Program-made: the position numbers and the translations under genes
The notes under the pieces: model-generated
Database searches by the model: none
Seen by the model: the letters and a program-made list of their open reading frames with translations, nothing else
What the model was told of the DNA's origin: nothing
Assembly (NCBI RefSeq): GCF_001027285.1
Contig: NZ_CP011509.1
Coordinates: 8,766,501-8,830,500, forward strand
Source of the DNA: Archangium gephyra
Lineage (GTDB): Bacteria; Myxococcota; Myxococcia; Myxococcales; Myxococcaceae
DNA: 64,000 nt
Reading direction: 5' to 3'
Shown: one piece after another, positions 7,927-16,598 of the stretch
Layout: each line of letters opens with the position of its first letter
Position numbering within the stretch: the first letter of the stretch is position 1

Positions 7927-9095
7927 GCAGCGTGAACCTGGTAGCCCGCGAAGTGGCTGTGAAGATCGTCTTCTACGGACCGGGCCTGTCCGGAAAGACG
8001 ACGAGCCTGCGCAAGGTGTACGAGACCGTGCGTCCCGCGCACCGCGGCGAGATGATGTCCATCGCCACCGAGGGAGACCGGACACTCTTCTTCGACTTCC
8101 TGCCCGTGAAGGTGGAGCGGGTGAATGACTGCACGGTGCGGCTCGCGCTGTACACGGTGCCCGGCCAGGTCTTCTACAACGCCACCCGCAAGCTGGTGCT
8201 CCAGGGCGCCGATGGCGTGGTGTTCGTGGCGGACTCGCAGCCGGAGATGATGGACGCCAACCGCGAGTCGCTGGCCAACCTGGAGGAGAACCTGCTGGAG
8301 CAGGGCGTCCGGTTGGAGCGCTTCCCCCTGGTGTTCCAGTGGAACAAGCGCGACATCCCCAAGGCCCTGCCCGTGGCGGAGCTGCGCGCCGCGCTCAACC
8401 CGCGCAACGTCCCCGACTTCGAGACCGAGGCCCTCAGCGGCCGCGGCGTGCTCGACGCCCTCAAGGCCATCACCCGGCTGGTCATCCAGGACCTGCGCGT
8501 CAAGCGCATCGTCCCCCCGCCCCGCGCCTCGACTCCGGGTGTGCCCTCCCTGGGCTCCCCCAAGGCCAGCGCGGGTGGAGGGCTGGAGGCCCAGCTCAGC
8601 CAGCACCTGGCGAGCCGGGGTCCCAGCGTCACCGCTCCGGCCACGGCGACGGCCTCCGCCCCCCTGGTGGCGCGGCCCTCGCGCAGCATGCCGGCCGTCG
8701 TTCCGCAGCAGCCCCAGGTGCAGGTGGTGGCCCCGGCCGTCGCGCCCCCCGCCCTCACCGGACAGCGGCCGCTCGGGCCCGCGAGCGCCCTGGCGCCCTC
8801 GGATCTCTTCGACCACGCGCGCGCCGCCGAGGGGGCCTTCTCCTCCGGGGATTATGGGACGTGCATCCAGGCCTGCCTCGATGCCGCGCGGCGCGGGCTC
8901 GCGTTCGCCGGCGAGGGCACGCTGGGCGCCCAGGCCCACCTGCTCCACGTGGACGGGGCGGATCTGCTCCGGCTGCAGACGCTGGCGGCACGGTCGAGCA
9001 ACCGCGTGGATGACGCGGCGTTCGCGCTCTACGTCCTGATGCAGATCTTCTCCCGCCTCCACGCCGCGGGACTGCCCACGCCCGCGGCGGAGTAG
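7923..9095 (+). CDS. MglA-like small GTPase with C-terminal extension
   Basis: A 390-residue protein. Residues 1-195 align along their whole length with the polarity GTPase MglA. The P-loop is GPGLSGKTTS (19-28), followed by TEGDRTLFFDFLP, the MglA-type switch segment TVPGQVFYNATRKLVLQGADGVVFVADSQ and the base motif NKRD. MglA sets the leading pole and switches motility engines in Myxococcus. This is a paralogue, since MglA itself has ~195 residues. The extra ~190 residues comprise a Pro/Ala/Val-rich linker (about 200-285) and a helical domain (about 290-390). The start is a GTG overlapping the anmK stop, so the two are probably translationally coupled. Confidence 0.85.
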   Translation: MSSVNLVAREVAVKIVFYGPGLSGKTTSLRKVYETVRPAHRGEMMSIATEGDRTLFFDFLPVKVERVNDCTVRLALYTVPGQVFYNATRKLVLQGADGVVFVADSQPEMMDANRESLANLEENLLEQGVRLERFPLVFQWNKRDIPKALPVAELRAALNPRNVPDFETEALSGRGVLDALKAITRLVIQDLRVKRIVPPPRASTPGVPSLGSPKASAGGGLEAQLSQHLASRGPSVTAPATATASAPLVARPSRSMPAVVPQQPQVQVVAPAVAPPALTGQRPLGPASALAPSDLFDHARAAEGAFSSGDYGTCIQACLDAARRGLAFAGEGTLGAQAHLLHVDGADLLRLQTLAARSSNRVDDAAFALYVLMQIFSRLHAAGLPTPAAE

Positions 9096-9107
9096 CGGCC
9101 CCCGGGC

Positions 9108-9653
9108 CTACAGCCCGAGCTCCGTGCGCAGCCGCGTGTGGAGCCGGCCCAGGGGAGAGAAGCTCAACTTCTCGTCGAGGCTCATCTCCGCGAACGTCCG
9201 CGTCTGCCCCTTGGGGATGAAGATGGGATCCCAGTGGAAGCCGCCCGTCCCGCGCGCACTGGGGGCGATCTCCCCCTCGGTCTCCTCGATGAGGACGTGG
9301 CGCTCACGGCCGTCGCAATAACACAGGGCACCGCGGGCCCTGGCCGTGCGCTGGCCCGCGGGGATCACCTCGCACAGCCGGGTGTCCAGGGACTCCCAGA
9401 ACGGTTTGACGAGCGCGCCGGGCAGCCCGTTGAGGGCATCGATGCAGAGCGCCCCGTGCTCGACGATGACGGGCACGCGGACGGCCCGGTAGGCCGCGAT
9501 CGCCTTGGCCCGGATGACCGTCTCGAGATCCACGTCGAGGATCTCCGTGACCTTCGCCGTCAGGTAGCCGAGCTTCGCCGAGCCCCCGAGGACATGCTGG
9601 AGCTCGCGCAGCTTCTCGGAGTTGGTGGTGTTGTAGAACCAGGTAGGCGCCAT
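9108..9653 (-). CDS. HAM1/RdgB-like protein with degenerate active site (KomB-like)
   Basis: A 181-residue protein of the HAM1/ITPase fold, which normally hydrolyses dITP, XTP and related non-canonical purine nucleotides. Conserved parts: TTNSEKLRE (9-17), GLPGALVKPFW (76-86) and GTGGFHWDPIF. In E. coli RdgB the catalytic segment is DDSGL; here it reads EHGAL (65-69), putting His where the catalytic Asp69 sits. The base-binding SHRG is SPLG. The fold and nucleotide pocket may be kept while hydrolysis is lost. The gene follows the SIR2 gene by 18 bases on the same strand. HAM1-like plus SIR2 matches KomB/KomC of the Kongming anti-phage system, where the pair senses dITP and depletes NAD+. The assignment is by inference. 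Confidence 0.75.
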   Translation of the reverse strand: MAPTWFYNTTNSEKLRELQHVLGGSAKLGYLTAKVTEILDVDLETVIRAKAIAAYRAVRVPVIVEHGALCIDALNGLPGALVKPFWESLDTRLCEVIPAGQRTARARGALCYCDGRERHVLIEETEGEIAPSARGTGGFHWDPIFIPKGQTRTFAEMSLDEKLSFSPLGRLHTRLRTELGL

Positions 9654-9671
9654 GGTGGGCAGGCTCCGCGC

Positions 9672-10508
9672 TCAGGCGATGCTCTCGAGAAGTCTCGCGA
9701 CGCTGGCGGACTTGTCGGTGGGATCCAGCTGGATGACGTCGATGTTCCACTGCTGGAGGATGTCCGGCTGCACGAGGCCGGCCCCGTGGGTGGCGAAGAA
9801 GCACCGCCGGGCCTGGGAGTGCTTCACGCCCAGCTGGCTCTGCTCGCGCAGCTGGTTCATCCGGTACCAGATGTAGCGGATGTTGGTGTCACTGAAGCTG
9901 TAGCCGATGAACAGGAAGCTGTTGGCGAGCAGGTCCGCGCGCAGCCGCTGATCCGGCGGGGCGTCCAGCGCCATCCGCTGGAAGTAGGAGCTCTCGGTGA
10001 GGACGATGGTGTCCGGCTGATCCAACGTGCCGTGGAACTTGATGACCTCGCACACGTCCCTGGCGCGAGGCCCCTGGAAGTCCGCGAAGGAGGCCAGGAC
10101 CGCGGCCTGCTTGCCGGCGTCCCGGAGCGCCCCCTCGACGTGCTTGTCGTAGTTGGTGGTGTAGATGGTCCGCCAATCCAGCGCCGCGAGGGCCCGGTGC
10201 ATGGGGGACTTCTCGCGGAGCGCCTCGGCCTCGGCGGAATCGAAGCTCAGCGACATCTCGTAGACGAGCCGCTGGAGGCGATTGGGCGCGGAGATGGCGA
10301 AGAACTCGGCGAGCTGCTCGAAGCGGCCGTGCATGTCGAACAGCTCGGGCTCGAAGCCGAGTGTCTTCGCCAGGGAGGCGATGAGCTGGCTCCCATCCGG
10401 CAGCTTCAACGGCTTGGAGAAACCGGCACCGAGGAAGGGAATGAGCCGCCCCTCCCGGAACTCCTTCTTCAACAGGGGGGCTGCCTCGGAGAGGGTCAGG
10501 GTGGTCAT
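9672..10508 (-). CDS. SIR2-domain protein, probable NADase effector (KomC-like)
   Basis: A 278-residue SIR2-like protein with the motifs of defence-associated sirtuins. They are FLGAGFS (25-31) for NAD binding, TTNYD (117-121), KFHGTLD with the candidate catalytic His159, and FIGYSFSD (200-207). It lacks the Cys4 zinc module of protein deacetylases, as do the SIR2 effectors of Thoeris, DSR and Kongming, which destroy NAD+ on infection. It is the first gene of a two-gene unit with the HAM1-like protein. No adenosine deaminase or other sensor is encoded within 10 kb. Cytoplasmic. It could alternatively serve a housekeeping NAD-dependent role, but the partner favours defence. Confidence 0.85.
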   Translation of the reverse strand: MTTLTLSEAAPLLKKEFREGRLIPFLGAGFSKPLKLPDGSQLIASLAKTLGFEPELFDMHGRFEQLAEFFAISAPNRLQRLVYEMSLSFDSAEAEALREKSPMHRALAALDWRTIYTTNYDKHVEGALRDAGKQAAVLASFADFQGPRARDVCEVIKFHGTLDQPDTIVLTESSYFQRMALDAPPDQRLRADLLANSFLFIGYSFSDTNIRYIWYRMNQLREQSQLGVKHSQARRCFFATHGAGLVQPDILQQWNIDVIQLDPTDKSASVARLLESIA

Positions 10509-10566
10509 CGTCTCGCTCGCTCCGCGCAGCCTACCCGCTGGCGGAGCCCAGCCACCAACATTCCGC

Positions 10567-11649
10567 TCAGCGCAGCTGCAGCAGGCCCATCCGCTTCAGC
10601 TTGGCCAGCGTCTTGAGCGTGTCCAGCTCGCGCGCGGGGCTGGCCAGCACCAGCGTCGACACGTCCCAGGAGCCGTTGATGAGCCCCGCCACCTGCCGCT
10701 CCTCCTGCTTGAGCAGCGACTGCGCCTCCGGATCCGGCCGCACCTCCGGCACCATCAGCGGCGGCAGCTCCGCGTAGAGCGCGGCCACGTGCTCGCTCTG
10801 CACCATGCGCGCGAACTCGCGCACCCGCCGGTCCGCCGGGTCGCTCGACAGCAGGTTGGAGCACACCAGCCCCGCCGCGTCGTACTGGCCCTCGCGGATG
10901 AGCACCGCGCCCTTCTCCAGCATGTCGCTCACCGGATCCACCACCACCTCCGGTGCGCCCTCCACCACCACCTGCTTGGCCCGCAGCAGCTCGAACACCC
11001 GGCGCGTGATGGACGAGCGCGACAGGCCCAGCGACAGCCGCAGCCGCCCCAGGTTCTGCCCGCCCGCGCACATGGTCAGCAGGATGCGGTGCAGCAACGG
11101 CTGGCGCGGGCTCGGCTGCACGAGCGAGCGCACCGTCAGCGCGTCTCCCGGCAGCACCCGGTCCACATCCGGCTGCTCATCCAACCAGCGCAGCGACTCG
11201 AAGAGCAGCTCCCGGAGACTCATCTCGCAGGGGCCCCACTCCTCGCCCGTGCGGTCCAGGTCCTCCGTCCAGTGGAAGGCGCCGTGGCCGCCGCGCGTCT
11301 GGTCCACCATGGAGCCGAGCAGCTCCTCGCGCACCAGCTCGCGCACCAGCTTCATCTCCACCTTGTGCTCGCGGAAGAACGGTTCCACGTCCTCCGTGCC
11401 CGGCGGAATCGAGTTGAAGGTCGCCAGCACCGCCGCGCCATCCGCCAGCTTCGCCAGGGACAGCACCCGGGCCACGCGCCCCCACAGCCCCTCGTGGGCC
11501 ACGGAGAGCACCTGCCCGGAGAGCAGGAACATTTTGCGCTCGCCGCCCTCCCAGGTGAGGAGCTGGAGCGTGCCCGTCTTGCGGGAGCTGTCCAACCACT
11601 GGAGCAGTTCGGGAAGGGGAAAACTGGAGAAGTCGCCGTGGAGAGCCAT
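10567..11649 (-). CDS. DUF4388 (PATAN-like) domain protein
   Basis: A 360-residue cytoplasmic protein. The N-terminus, GDFSSFPLPELLQWLDSSRKTGTLQL, is the hallmark of DUF4388/PATAN domains, which are abundant in myxobacteria and often linked to signalling or response-regulator networks. A winged-helix-like segment (LGRLRLSLGLSRSSITRRVFELLRAKQVV, about 210-240) suggests DNA or protein binding. A helical, TPR-like stretch follows, and the end (LDTLKTLAKLKRMGLLQL) resembles another short helical HTH. The gene is 58 bases upstream of the SIR2 gene on the same strand, so co-transcription is possible. The precise role is unknown. Confidence 0.78.
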   Translation of the reverse strand: MALHGDFSSFPLPELLQWLDSSRKTGTLQLLTWEGGERKMFLLSGQVLSVAHEGLWGRVARVLSLAKLADGAAVLATFNSIPPGTEDVEPFFREHKVEMKLVRELVREELLGSMVDQTRGGHGAFHWTEDLDRTGEEWGPCEMSLRELLFESLRWLDEQPDVDRVLPGDALTVRSLVQPSPRQPLLHRILLTMCAGGQNLGRLRLSLGLSRSSITRRVFELLRAKQVVVEGAPEVVVDPVSDMLEKGAVLIREGQYDAAGLVCSNLLSSDPADRRVREFARMVQSEHVAALYAELPPLMVPEVRPDPEAQSLLKQEERQVAGLINGSWDVSTLVLASPARELDTLKTLAKLKRMGLLQLR

Positions 11650-11682
11650 GGGTGTCTTGCGGCCAGGATACAGTCAGGCGCC

Positions 11683-12618
11683 ATGCGCGTCGCGGTCCTC
11701 TTCATCGATGGGGTTGGCATCGGACGAAACGAACCGGAGGCGAATCCACTCGCCGGCCGCGACTATCTCCTGTCCCACTTCCAGGATGAAGCCCCCCGCG
11801 CGCTTCCCGAGGGGGGTCAATGTTACCCGGTGGACCCCACCTTCGGCGTGGCCGGACGGCCACAGTCCGCCTCCAACCAGACGGCCATCCTCACCGGCCA
11901 GCCCGCCCCCGTCCTCATCGGCCGGCACGTGCTGGGCTACCCGGACGCCCCCCTGCGGGAGCTGCTGGCGCGCCACTCCATCGTCAAGCGCCTGGTGGCC
12001 GCGGGCCGCAGCGCCACCTTCGCCAACAGCTACCCGGTGGCCTACCTGGACGCGCTGAAGCTCACCCGGCGCCCCTCCACCAGCCCCCCCGAGTTCACCC
12101 TCCCCCCGGCCGCCCTGCGGCGCCTGAAGGCCTCCGCCAGCACGCTGGCCTTCGCCGCCGCGGACATCCCCCTGCGCACCCTGGAGGACGCCCGGGCCGG
12201 CCAGGGCCTCACCCATGACATCACCGGCGAGCGGGCCCGGGCCCGGAGCCTGTCCGCCCCCCAGCGCACCCCGGCCGAGGCCGCCGCCGTCTTCTGGCAG
12301 GTGGCCCAGGAGGCGGACTTCACCTTCTTCGAGCACTACCTGGCCGACGAGGCCGGTCACGCCCAGGACTTCGCCGCCGCCCGCGAGGCCCTGGACACCT
12401 TCGATGCCTTCACCCGGGCCGTCATCGCCACCCGCCCCCCCGACGCCCGGGTGCTGGTGTGCAGCGACCATGGAAACGTGGAGGATCTGACTACACGTTC
12501 CCACACCCTCAACGCCGTGCCCGTGCTCTACTTCGGCCCGCCAGCTCCCGGACTGGAGACCCTGGCCACCGTGGCGGATGTGGGCCGCACGGTGCTGCAC
12601 TGGCTGGACGTGGAATGA
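11683..12618 (+). CDS. Alkaline-phosphatase-superfamily metalloenzyme (phosphoglycerate-mutase-like)
   Basis: A 311-residue protein starting MRVAVLFIDGVGIGRNEPEANPL, with the N-terminal metal-binding Asp of the superfamily. SASNQTAILTG (around 65-75) supplies the nucleophile Ser/Thr region. CSDHGNVEDLTTRSHTLNAVPVLYF is the C-terminal metal-binding block of cofactor-independent phosphoglycerate mutases and phosphopentomutases (DHGN...HT). It is about 200 residues shorter than a true iPGM, so it is more likely a phosphodiesterase or phosphomutase relative of unknown substrate. It is divergent from the DUF4388 gene and overlaps the next gene by 4 bases (ATGA). Confidence 0.8.
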   Translation: MRVAVLFIDGVGIGRNEPEANPLAGRDYLLSHFQDEAPRALPEGGQCYPVDPTFGVAGRPQSASNQTAILTGQPAPVLIGRHVLGYPDAPLRELLARHSIVKRLVAAGRSATFANSYPVAYLDALKLTRRPSTSPPEFTLPPAALRRLKASASTLAFAAADIPLRTLEDARAGQGLTHDITGERARARSLSAPQRTPAEAAAVFWQVAQEADFTFFEHYLADEAGHAQDFAAAREALDTFDAFTRAVIATRPPDARVLVCSDHGNVEDLTTRSHTLNAVPVLYFGPPAPGLETLATVADVGRTVLHWLDVE

Positions 12619-13484
12619 GGATGGAGATGCGCATCATGGCCTTGGGAAGGGCGTTGGGAGTGCTGGTGCTGCTGTCGGGCTGCGCCTCCACCCGGTTCTC
12701 GGCCCCCGGGGCGGCCCTCGAGGCGTCGCTGCCCATGGAGACGCCCGCCGGCCAGTTCCGCATCGACTACGACTCCAAGGACGCACAGGACGCCACCCGC
12801 GTCCGGCAGGCCGTGACCGAGGCCCTGCCCAGGCTGGAGCGCTGGGGCACGCTGCGCGAGCCCGTCACCATCAAGGTGATGCCCGACCACGCGTCGCTGG
12901 AGGCCGCCGTCCGGCAGCACGGCTACAGCTGGCTGCGCGCCTGGAGCCGCTACGACGAGGTGTTCGTGCAGGCGCCCTCCTCCTGGGCCCCGGCCGGAGC
13001 CACCCAGCCACAGATCAACGAGCTGCTGCTGCACGAGCTCACCCACAGCGTGATGTACCAGCAGGCCTCGGACCGGCGCGGCTGGTCGCGCAAACGGATT
13101 CCCCTGTGGTTCCGCGAGGGCATGGCCTCGTTCACGGCGGAGCAGGCGTACCGGTGGGTGTCGCTGGAGGAGCTCGCCCGCCATTACGAGCGCTCGCCCA
13201 CGAGCGATCCGGTGCGCAGCCCGGGGGATTTGTACCGGGACGATTCGAACTTCATCTACGGGGTGGCCCACCACACCTTCGCCTTCCTGGTGAAGCGCTA
13301 CGGCGAGGAGTCGGTGCGCGGCCTGCTGAGCGAGATGAAGGGCGGCAAGGAGTTCCCCCAGGCCTTCGAGAGCGCCATCGGGCTGCCGCCGGATGCCTTC
13401 GTGCGCGACTTCACCCGGTATGTCCGCTGGCGCGGGTTCAGCGGCGGACGGGTCCAGCCCCGGGCCCCCACCCCCACGAATTGA
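12615..13484 (+). CDS. Putative lipoprotein with gluzincin metallopeptidase (MA-like) domain
   Basis: A 289-residue exported protein. A signal peptide ends in the lipobox VLLSGC at ~residue 20. The zinc-peptidase motif HELTH lies in LLLHELTHSVMYQQ, and a downstream WFREGMASFTAEQ supplies the third ligand Glu, the gluzincin HExxH...E pattern. The C-terminal half is helical and ends in a basic Pro-rich tail. Peptidase MA-like proteins of this kind are common in myxobacteria. The substrate is unknown. The start overlaps the preceding stop, so translation is probably coupled. In-frame ATGs at 12627 and 12636 are alternative starts. Confidence 0.78.
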   Translation: MRMEMRIMALGRALGVLVLLSGCASTRFSAPGAALEASLPMETPAGQFRIDYDSKDAQDATRVRQAVTEALPRLERWGTLREPVTIKVMPDHASLEAAVRQHGYSWLRAWSRYDEVFVQAPSSWAPAGATQPQINELLLHELTHSVMYQQASDRRGWSRKRIPLWFREGMASFTAEQAYRWVSLEELARHYERSPTSDPVRSPGDLYRDDSNFIYGVAHHTFAFLVKRYGEESVRGLLSEMKGGKEFPQAFESAIGLPPDAFVRDFTRYVRWRGFSGGRVQPRAPTPTN

Positions 13485-13509
13485 GCCCGTTTCGTCGTTC
13501 AGGAACATC

Positions 13510-13578
13510 CGAATGTCAGCTGATTCCCATCGAATGACATTCGGCCCGGGTTGGATGCCATTCGATGGGAATCGAATG
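13510..13578 (+). promoter_or_regulatory. Array of five CATTCG/CGAATG half-sites with a 14-bp inverted repeat
   Basis: CGAATG or its complement occurs at 13510, 13531, 13538, 13559 and 13573. Two of the spacings are exactly 21 bases, two helical turns. Within the array, ATTCCCATCGAATG (13523-13536) and CATTCGATGGGAAT (13559-13572) form a perfect 14-bp inverted repeat with a 22-base spacer. The array ends about 43 bases before the regulator gene at 13621, so autoregulation is likely. Confidence 0.65.
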
Positions 13579-13620
13579 GTATGCGGTTGTTCCTGAATAC
13601 AATCCAGGAGGAGCTGGACG

Positions 13621-14151
13621 ATGAACACGAGCCGTCTCCCGGCCGGGCGCCCCTCCGCGGGCGGGCGCACCCTGCCCCAGGTGATGGATTCCCTGGGGAG
13701 ATTCTTCCACCAGCTCGGCATGCCGCCCATCGCCGGGAGGATGTTGGCGTGGCTGGCGGTGTCGGAGTCCGGGTGTGACTCGCTGGACGCGATGGCCGGA
13801 GCGCTGAAGGCCAGCAAGGCCTCGGTGAGCAGCATGGCGCGGCTGCTCGCGGAGCGCGGCCTCGTGGAGCGGGTGCCCGTGCTGGAGCGGCGGGATTGTT
13901 ACCGGCTCCGGACGGACGCCTGGGAGAATGTCCTGCGCACCCGCCTGGCCGCCCTCGCCAGCGCGAAGGGACTGGCCGACGAGGGCCTCTGGCTGCTCGG
14001 TGAGGGAGAGCACCCCGCCCGCCCGCGCCTCGAGTCCCTGCGGGAGTTCAGTGAAGCGTGCGCCACCCTCGAGCGCGACCTGTCCTCGGTCCTCGAGCGC
14101 CTGCGCAGACCCGGCACCCGGGCCCGCCGCACCTCCCCGCTCCCCCGGTGA
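13621..14151 (+). CDS. GbsR/MarR-type winged-helix transcriptional regulator
   Basis: A 176-residue regulator with an AGGAGG ribosome binding site. Residues 18-110 match the GbsR-like MarR group: QVMDSLGRFFHQLGMPPIAGRMLAWLAVS, then the recognition region LDAMAGALKASKASVSSMARLLAERGLVERVPVLERRDCYRL. The C-terminus is helical with a basic Arg/Pro tail. Members of this group sense small molecules such as choline or control multidrug and stress genes. The operator-like array directly upstream suggests it regulates itself. No obvious transporter target is adjacent. Confidence 0.82.
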   Translation: MNTSRLPAGRPSAGGRTLPQVMDSLGRFFHQLGMPPIAGRMLAWLAVSESGCDSLDAMAGALKASKASVSSMARLLAERGLVERVPVLERRDCYRLRTDAWENVLRTRLAALASAKGLADEGLWLLGEGEHPARPRLESLREFSEACATLERDLSSVLERLRRPGTRARRTSPLPR

Positions 14152-14319
14152 AGGCGCGGTGCGTCGGCGCCTGCCTCCTCGCGGGCCTACCTGCCACCTC
14201 CTGAGGGTGTCCCCCCACCCCATTGGCCCACCAGCCCGCTTTTCTGTTACGACAGCCGTGGACATTCCCCACCCTGGTCCGCGTCCCCCCTCGGACCGGG
14301 AGTGTGAGGAGACTGCACG

Positions 14320-15147
14320 ATGAAGCTGCGTACGCTGGGCCTGACGGTACTCGGTGCGGTGGGACTCTCCGCCCTGACGGCCTGCAAGAAGGACGAGGCC
14401 GCTCCCGCCCCCGCCGCCGCCCAGGCTCCGGCCGCCCCCACCATCAAGGCCGCGCCCCTGCCCGCCGATACCCCCCTGCCCCAGGAGCCCCAGGAAGAGG
14501 CCGCCCAGGCCCCCCAGGGCGGCGGGACCGTGCGCGGGATTGTCACCTTCAAGGGCAAGGCCCCCGCGCCCAACCCCATCATCCCGGGGACGGATCCCAA
14601 CTGCGACGGCATGGACCTGGTGGATCAGCCCGTGCTCGTGACGGACGGCAAGCTGGCCAATGTGCTGGTGCGCGTGCAGGGCAACGTGCCCGGCCAGCCC
14701 ACGACTCCGCCGAGCACCATGGTCGTGGTGGACCAGAACCGGTGCATGTACAAACCGCGCGTCCAGGGCGCCGTCATCAACCAGCCGCTGGTGCTGATGA
14801 ACAGCGACAGCACGCTGCACAACGTGCGGGGCGTGTCCGGGGGCAAGCAGCTCTTCAACGTGACGCAGCCGCCCCTGAAGACGAAGGAGGCCCAGCCTCC
14901 CAAGGAAGCGGACGTCATCCGCCTCAAGTGCGACATCCACCCGTGGATGACCGCGTTCGTGGTGATGAGCCCCCACCCGTACTTCGCCACCACCGCCGAG
15001 GACGGCGCCTTCTCCATCCAGGGCCTGCCGCCGGGGACGTACACGCTCGAGGCGTGGCACGAGACGCTCGGTACGAAGACGGCCCAGGTGACGGTGCAGG
15101 AGGGCCAGGAGGCCACGGCCTCCTTCGAGTTCGTGGCCGCGAAGTAG
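14320..15147 (+). CDS. Lipoprotein with cupredoxin-like copper site and carboxypeptidase-regulatory-like end
   Basis: A 275-residue exported protein with lipobox SALTAC (Cys22) and a Pro/Ala/Gln-rich linker to about residue 70. The core GTVRGIVTFKGKAP starts a beta-sandwich as in methylamine-utilisation/plastocyanin-like proteins. The likely type-1 copper ligands are visible as STLHNV (His) and LKCDIHPWM (Cys-x2-His-x2-Met). The C-terminus, TTAEDGAFSIQGLPPGTYTLEAWHETLG, is a carboxypeptidase-regulatory-like fold. It is probably a periplasmic or outer-membrane copper or electron-carrier protein. No cytochrome gene is adjacent, so its partner is unknown. Confidence 0.75.
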   Translation: MKLRTLGLTVLGAVGLSALTACKKDEAAPAPAAAQAPAAPTIKAAPLPADTPLPQEPQEEAAQAPQGGGTVRGIVTFKGKAPAPNPIIPGTDPNCDGMDLVDQPVLVTDGKLANVLVRVQGNVPGQPTTPPSTMVVVDQNRCMYKPRVQGAVINQPLVLMNSDSTLHNVRGVSGGKQLFNVTQPPLKTKEAQPPKEADVIRLKCDIHPWMTAFVVMSPHPYFATTAEDGAFSIQGLPPGTYTLEAWHETLGTKTAQVTVQEGQEATASFEFVAAK

Positions 15148-15162
15148 CGGCACGGATTCGCG

Positions 15163-16483
<1,321 letters not shown>

Positions 16484-16598
16484 GGGCTGCTCCCTCGAAA
16501 CGGAGTGGACCTGAGACAAGATCCTCCTCCGGATGGACACGGCCCGAGCATGCCACGGGCTCCAGGCGCGACAGCCCCCGGAGCCCGCGACCGCGCAA

